From Scomber scombrus (taxonomy: Eukaryota > Chordata > Actinopteri > Scombriformes > Scombridae): a stretch of DNA of 64,000 nucleotides. Both the position numbers and the translations under genes were made by a program. A model generated the notes under the pieces. It saw only the letters and a list, made by a program, of their open reading frames with translations. It was not told where the DNA came from and made no database searches. The stretch is from NCBI RefSeq assembly GCF_963691925.1, contig NC_084970.1, positions 24,786,720 to 24,850,719 on the forward strand, in the 5' to 3' direction. Below, piece by piece: positions 60,775 to 64,000 of the stretch; the stretch's first letter is position 1; each line of letters opens with the position of its first letter.

Positions 60775-63006
60775 GTGTGGTACATATTGTATCAGAATAG
60801 CTATTTAAATGAAAACTTATTATGTAACCTGGATGATAAGCTGTCCAAAAATCTTTCAAGCTTGGTTTTAAACTTTATTTCAGTACTTTTTTATAAATGC
60901 TTGTTACACATTGATTGATTTGATGTAATGTTAAAATAATTTGTGAATTGTCCAATCATTCAATATAATTTGAAACAATTTAAAGGCCCTGAAAAATATT
61001 TTCTTCATCAACCTCAGACATTTTACTTTTGATGTTGAAAGATTTGTCGTCTTTCACCTACTGATTTGGACTGCATTTGGATGTTGCATGATTATTATGT
61101 TGATCCATTTGCACAGTCTCTGGCTGGGTTTTGAATAAGCACATGACATATTATATTGAATTAAGGCACAGCTAGTTAAACCTTTGTTGTTTAACAGCTT
61201 AATTATCAGAAGTACAATGTTTTTCTTGTATGTTTACATGGCACAGATGATTTTTGCTCCCAAAAATAAATCTTTTATACTTTTTATTATACGGTGTCCT
61301 TGATATGACAAACCTGTAGCGTAAGTGTTTGTCCCATTTCTAACAGACAGGCTCGCAAAATAATTAAAGTTGTAGCTATAAAATAATTTGTAGAAAAAAA
61401 TATTTATTTTTAGGGGTGCTGTCTAAAATCGCCACTGGCTCCTCCATATAGTTGACTGTCATATACACAAGTGGGTGGGTTTACAGCTGACAATCAGGAC
61501 CTTAGTCAACCAGCAACACTTCATCTACCTTCATCTGTCAAACGGCAGTCACTTGTCCAAAATGTCAAGAAGCTATGAGCCTAAGCAGACATGCAGACCA
61601 AAAAACAGCTATGTTTTAGAACAATACAGGGGGCTGTGTTTGTGGAGACATGTTGTCAGATACCAGTGAGACAAGGAAATACAATCAAGGAAGTCCGGTT
61701 TGAGTGGCAGATTAATGTGTTTAAAGGCTTATCAGGTGCCACGATATTGCCCTCAGTGCACACAGTACTGGCTGCATTCACTGCACACAGGGATAATGTT
61801 GGTCTGAATGGTACCTTTTAGAAGAAAAAATACAAAACCATAATTCAGCCTGCTCTGATTTTTTAATTTGTATTGCACATAGTGATTTTAATGATGTAGT
61901 AGGGTAAAGTAAATTTGAATTTTAAAAAAGAAGTGTTGTTTCACATAACTTGGGTTAATTGCATACACATTGATGTAAATTGCTTATGAAATAAGTAGAG
62001 AAAAATAATTAAAAAAAGAAGTACAGATTATGAGGAAAAAAGCAAGCCCTGAGGACCATCTCATCTAACCATCCATTGTCCCTCAGCCTCAAAGAAAACA
62101 GATGGTGTGGGTACTTTTGAAGCTGATGAGAAGATGGCAAAAGCATAAAGACAATTACTTTTAAAGGAATATTAATACTTTTATTAATATAAACCTCTTC
62201 TGGGAACCACCTCCATAAGGGCTATCTTTAAATTCCTAAGGAAACATTAAATCCTGAATAGAATTCTCAATTTGATCAATTAATCAGTCTCATAACTGTA
62301 ACTTCTTGTCCAAGCAGTAACCGCTGTGTGCTGTACTCAAATAAAACAACTTCTTAGGATAATTTAAGACATCCATCAATAGCTAAATATGTTGAGAATA
62401 CATGATAAAGCTAAAGATAATAAGAATAATAAGGCCTATAAATGTTAAAGAAAACTGTTGAGAAATAGTGGCTCAAAGTGTGCGACTTGAGGCTAAGCTA
62501 AGTAAACTACTCTAGATAAATTGACTTTTAATTTTAATGTTATTCCACATCTACTCTTGATCACAGTGTCATAGTATGTCTTACTGCTGACTGGTTTTGT
62601 TGTAGTTGATGTCACCTTGACAGGTCCAGCATTGTTTTGGTATTTTGCTGTGGTGTAGAATCACCAGTGATGTTTGGTAGTTGCCTGGATCAAACTGTGG
62701 GCCGTGGACTAGTCTTGTGGAGGCAGTGGTGTTGAACCACCAGTGAAGAGGGGTTAAACTATGTTTCAGCTGCTCTAGAAAGAGCCTTTCAGTTGGCTGA
62801 ACTCCTAGTTTGCAGTACTGCCCTCAGCAAGCAGGCAGACATCCAGTTTAAGCATTGCTGCCTTCTTCAAAGCAACATTTGAGTTGAGGATTCAGGCTTC
62901 GGCTGTCTTCTTGTAATATTAGTTAAGTGCTGATGAAGTTTAATCTGACTCCACTCAAATCCTCATTCAGTGAAGGAGTACATTTCAAAAATGAAATACT
63001 ATACAC
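60775..63006. other. Unassigned sequence
   Basis: No gene recognised. Frames of 64 and 76 codons at 61475-61821 overlap in different phases without a domain. Confidence 0.45.
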
Positions 63007-64000
63007 CAGTGGCGGCTGGTCAATGCGGGGCGCTGGGGCGCCGCCCCATCCAATAATCTAAAGAAAGTCTACATAAACATATTAAATATAAATTAATTAG
63101 ATAATGCTAAATCATTATGAAATAAAAAGTATTTGTTTGTAAAATGCACCTGTTAGTCTCTCAGCACCTCTCAGCATTCATTATAAATCGATTCCAAATT
63201 GTATTTTATTAATTTCTATATGTACTTCCTGTATGCGGGGCGCCGGCCTAATGGGAGTCAATGCAAGCCCTCAAACTTTTGACAAGCACATGACCTGAGG
63301 CTGCTCTCTCATTGGCCTGCGTCACGTTTCCCACCGGACACGCCCACTTTTATTGGCAGCGAATTGTTGTTGTTTCATGTTTTTTAATCTACTGTGATTG
63401 GACAGTTCCGGCTGTCATTCACGCCCTCCCGTCAGCTGCTGTCACCCAAACTCCTGCTGACGGTAGGTTCAGGAGATGACGTTAAAGTGGAGCCGCGGAA
63501 ATTAAAGAAGATTATTTGGTAATTTCTCTACAAAAACATAATTTCACAAGACTTTCACTTGAAGAGAGAAAGAGGATAAAGCAGTTTGGACCGGACTGGC
63601 TTCAGGAGCAGCAGGTGATGAAGGACGAGCTGAGACCCAGAGCTTCTCCCGCTGCTGTTATGATACATGGAGCTGGCTAGCTGGATGCAGTGGGAGTTAT
63701 TCCTTTTATTGCTTTATCTGTTTGCTGTTTCAAAGTGTCAGCACCGAAACGTTGTGGACAACGACAGGGGAACGAGACCTAAAACATCTCTCTGAAAAAA
63801 TGCAAACAGACAGCTGCAGCCATCAAGACAATAGCATGGAGCTAAGTTGTTTTTAGCAGACTTAGCATTGCTGAGCCCTTTCTACAGCTGTTTCACCACA
63901 TCTGGCCACATGTTATCGCTATGCCAAGCTCCAGAAGAGGAACATAGATTCAGTCAGTGGCTGCATCCAGCAGCTCCAACAGGACATACTAAAGATCAGG
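63007..64000 (+). mobile_element. hAT transposon, 5' part, cut by the window end
   Basis: It starts CAGTGGCGGCTGGTCAATGC then GGGGCGCTGGGGCGCCG, the CAGTGGCGGCTGGT terminus I know from teleost hAT elements. A CpG-rich leader with CTGACGGTAGGT (donor-like, ~63460) follows. At the right edge the plus strand encodes a hAT-transposase-like piece: FHHIWPHV, then in another phase YAKLQKRNIDSVSGCIQQLQ and QDILKIR. This matches the family pattern PHxDxLYxQLQKRxID...IR. The right half lies beyond the window, so completeness is unknown. Confidence 0.7.
63909..64000 (+). pseudogene. hAT transposase internal fragment, partial at window edge
   Basis: The last ~90 bases read HVIAM... in one phase and YAKLQKRNIDSVSGCIQQLQ in another, implying a frameshift. 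This lies in the helical region between the first and later catalytic segments of hAT transposases. It continues out of the window. The leader upstream is long and non-coding, so either a deletion or an intron joins it to the 5' end. Confidence 0.5.

Overview
The window looks like nuclear DNA from a teleost fish, probably a spiny-rayed (percomorph-like) one. It is AT-rich and has long (CA)n, (GATA)n and (TATC)n microsatellites. It carries decayed copies of repeat families I recognise as teleost-typical: L1, L2 and CR1/Rex1-like LINEs, hAT- and Harbinger-like DNA elements, and the short element beginning near GTGTAGGATTTAG. There is no operon, rRNA, CRISPR array or convincing intact host protein-coding gene. 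It reads as a gene desert or a very large intron. Family names come from recalled protein and repeat consensus, not from a search.

Layout: 1-8950 is mostly unassigned sequence with microsatellites and a probable hAT-type MITE end (2671-2770). 8951-10145 is a DNA transposon with ~31-bp terminal inverted repeats and a LINE 3' tail nested in it. 12681-15405 is a minus-strand CR1/Rex1-like LINE split by a ~1.2-kb insertion. A 51-bp perfect palindrome lies at 15645-15695. 17440-18745 holds a probable LTR and a trimeric repeat carrying a perfect DR1 nuclear-receptor site. 20810-21450 is a retrotransposon gag-like remnant. 23930-30745 is a minus-strand L1, degenerate but readable from the 5' UTR through ORF1 and ORF2 to near the 3' end. 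Three other pieces sit inside it, the best being a 970-bp terminal-inverted-repeat element (24235-25204) with ~33-bp subterminal repeats and a tRNA-like core.

31-45 kb holds a LINE tail, a hAT transposase pseudogene (33728-34365), a Harbinger-like MITE with TTA target duplication (38653-39285), a young L2 3' fragment with an 8-bp target duplication (41223-42047) and an RT fragment (43395-43690). 45-51 kb has a second L1 fragment (48690-49565) and homeodomain-motif-rich blocks that may be conserved enhancers. 58685-60771 is a 2.1-kb Harbinger-like element, and a hAT element starts at 63007 and runs off the right edge.

No genes act together here. The biology is nested transposon insertion, satellite expansion and possible long-range regulatory DNA. 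Two weak exon-like segments (32582-32802 and 52408-52480) are the only candidates for host coding sequence.
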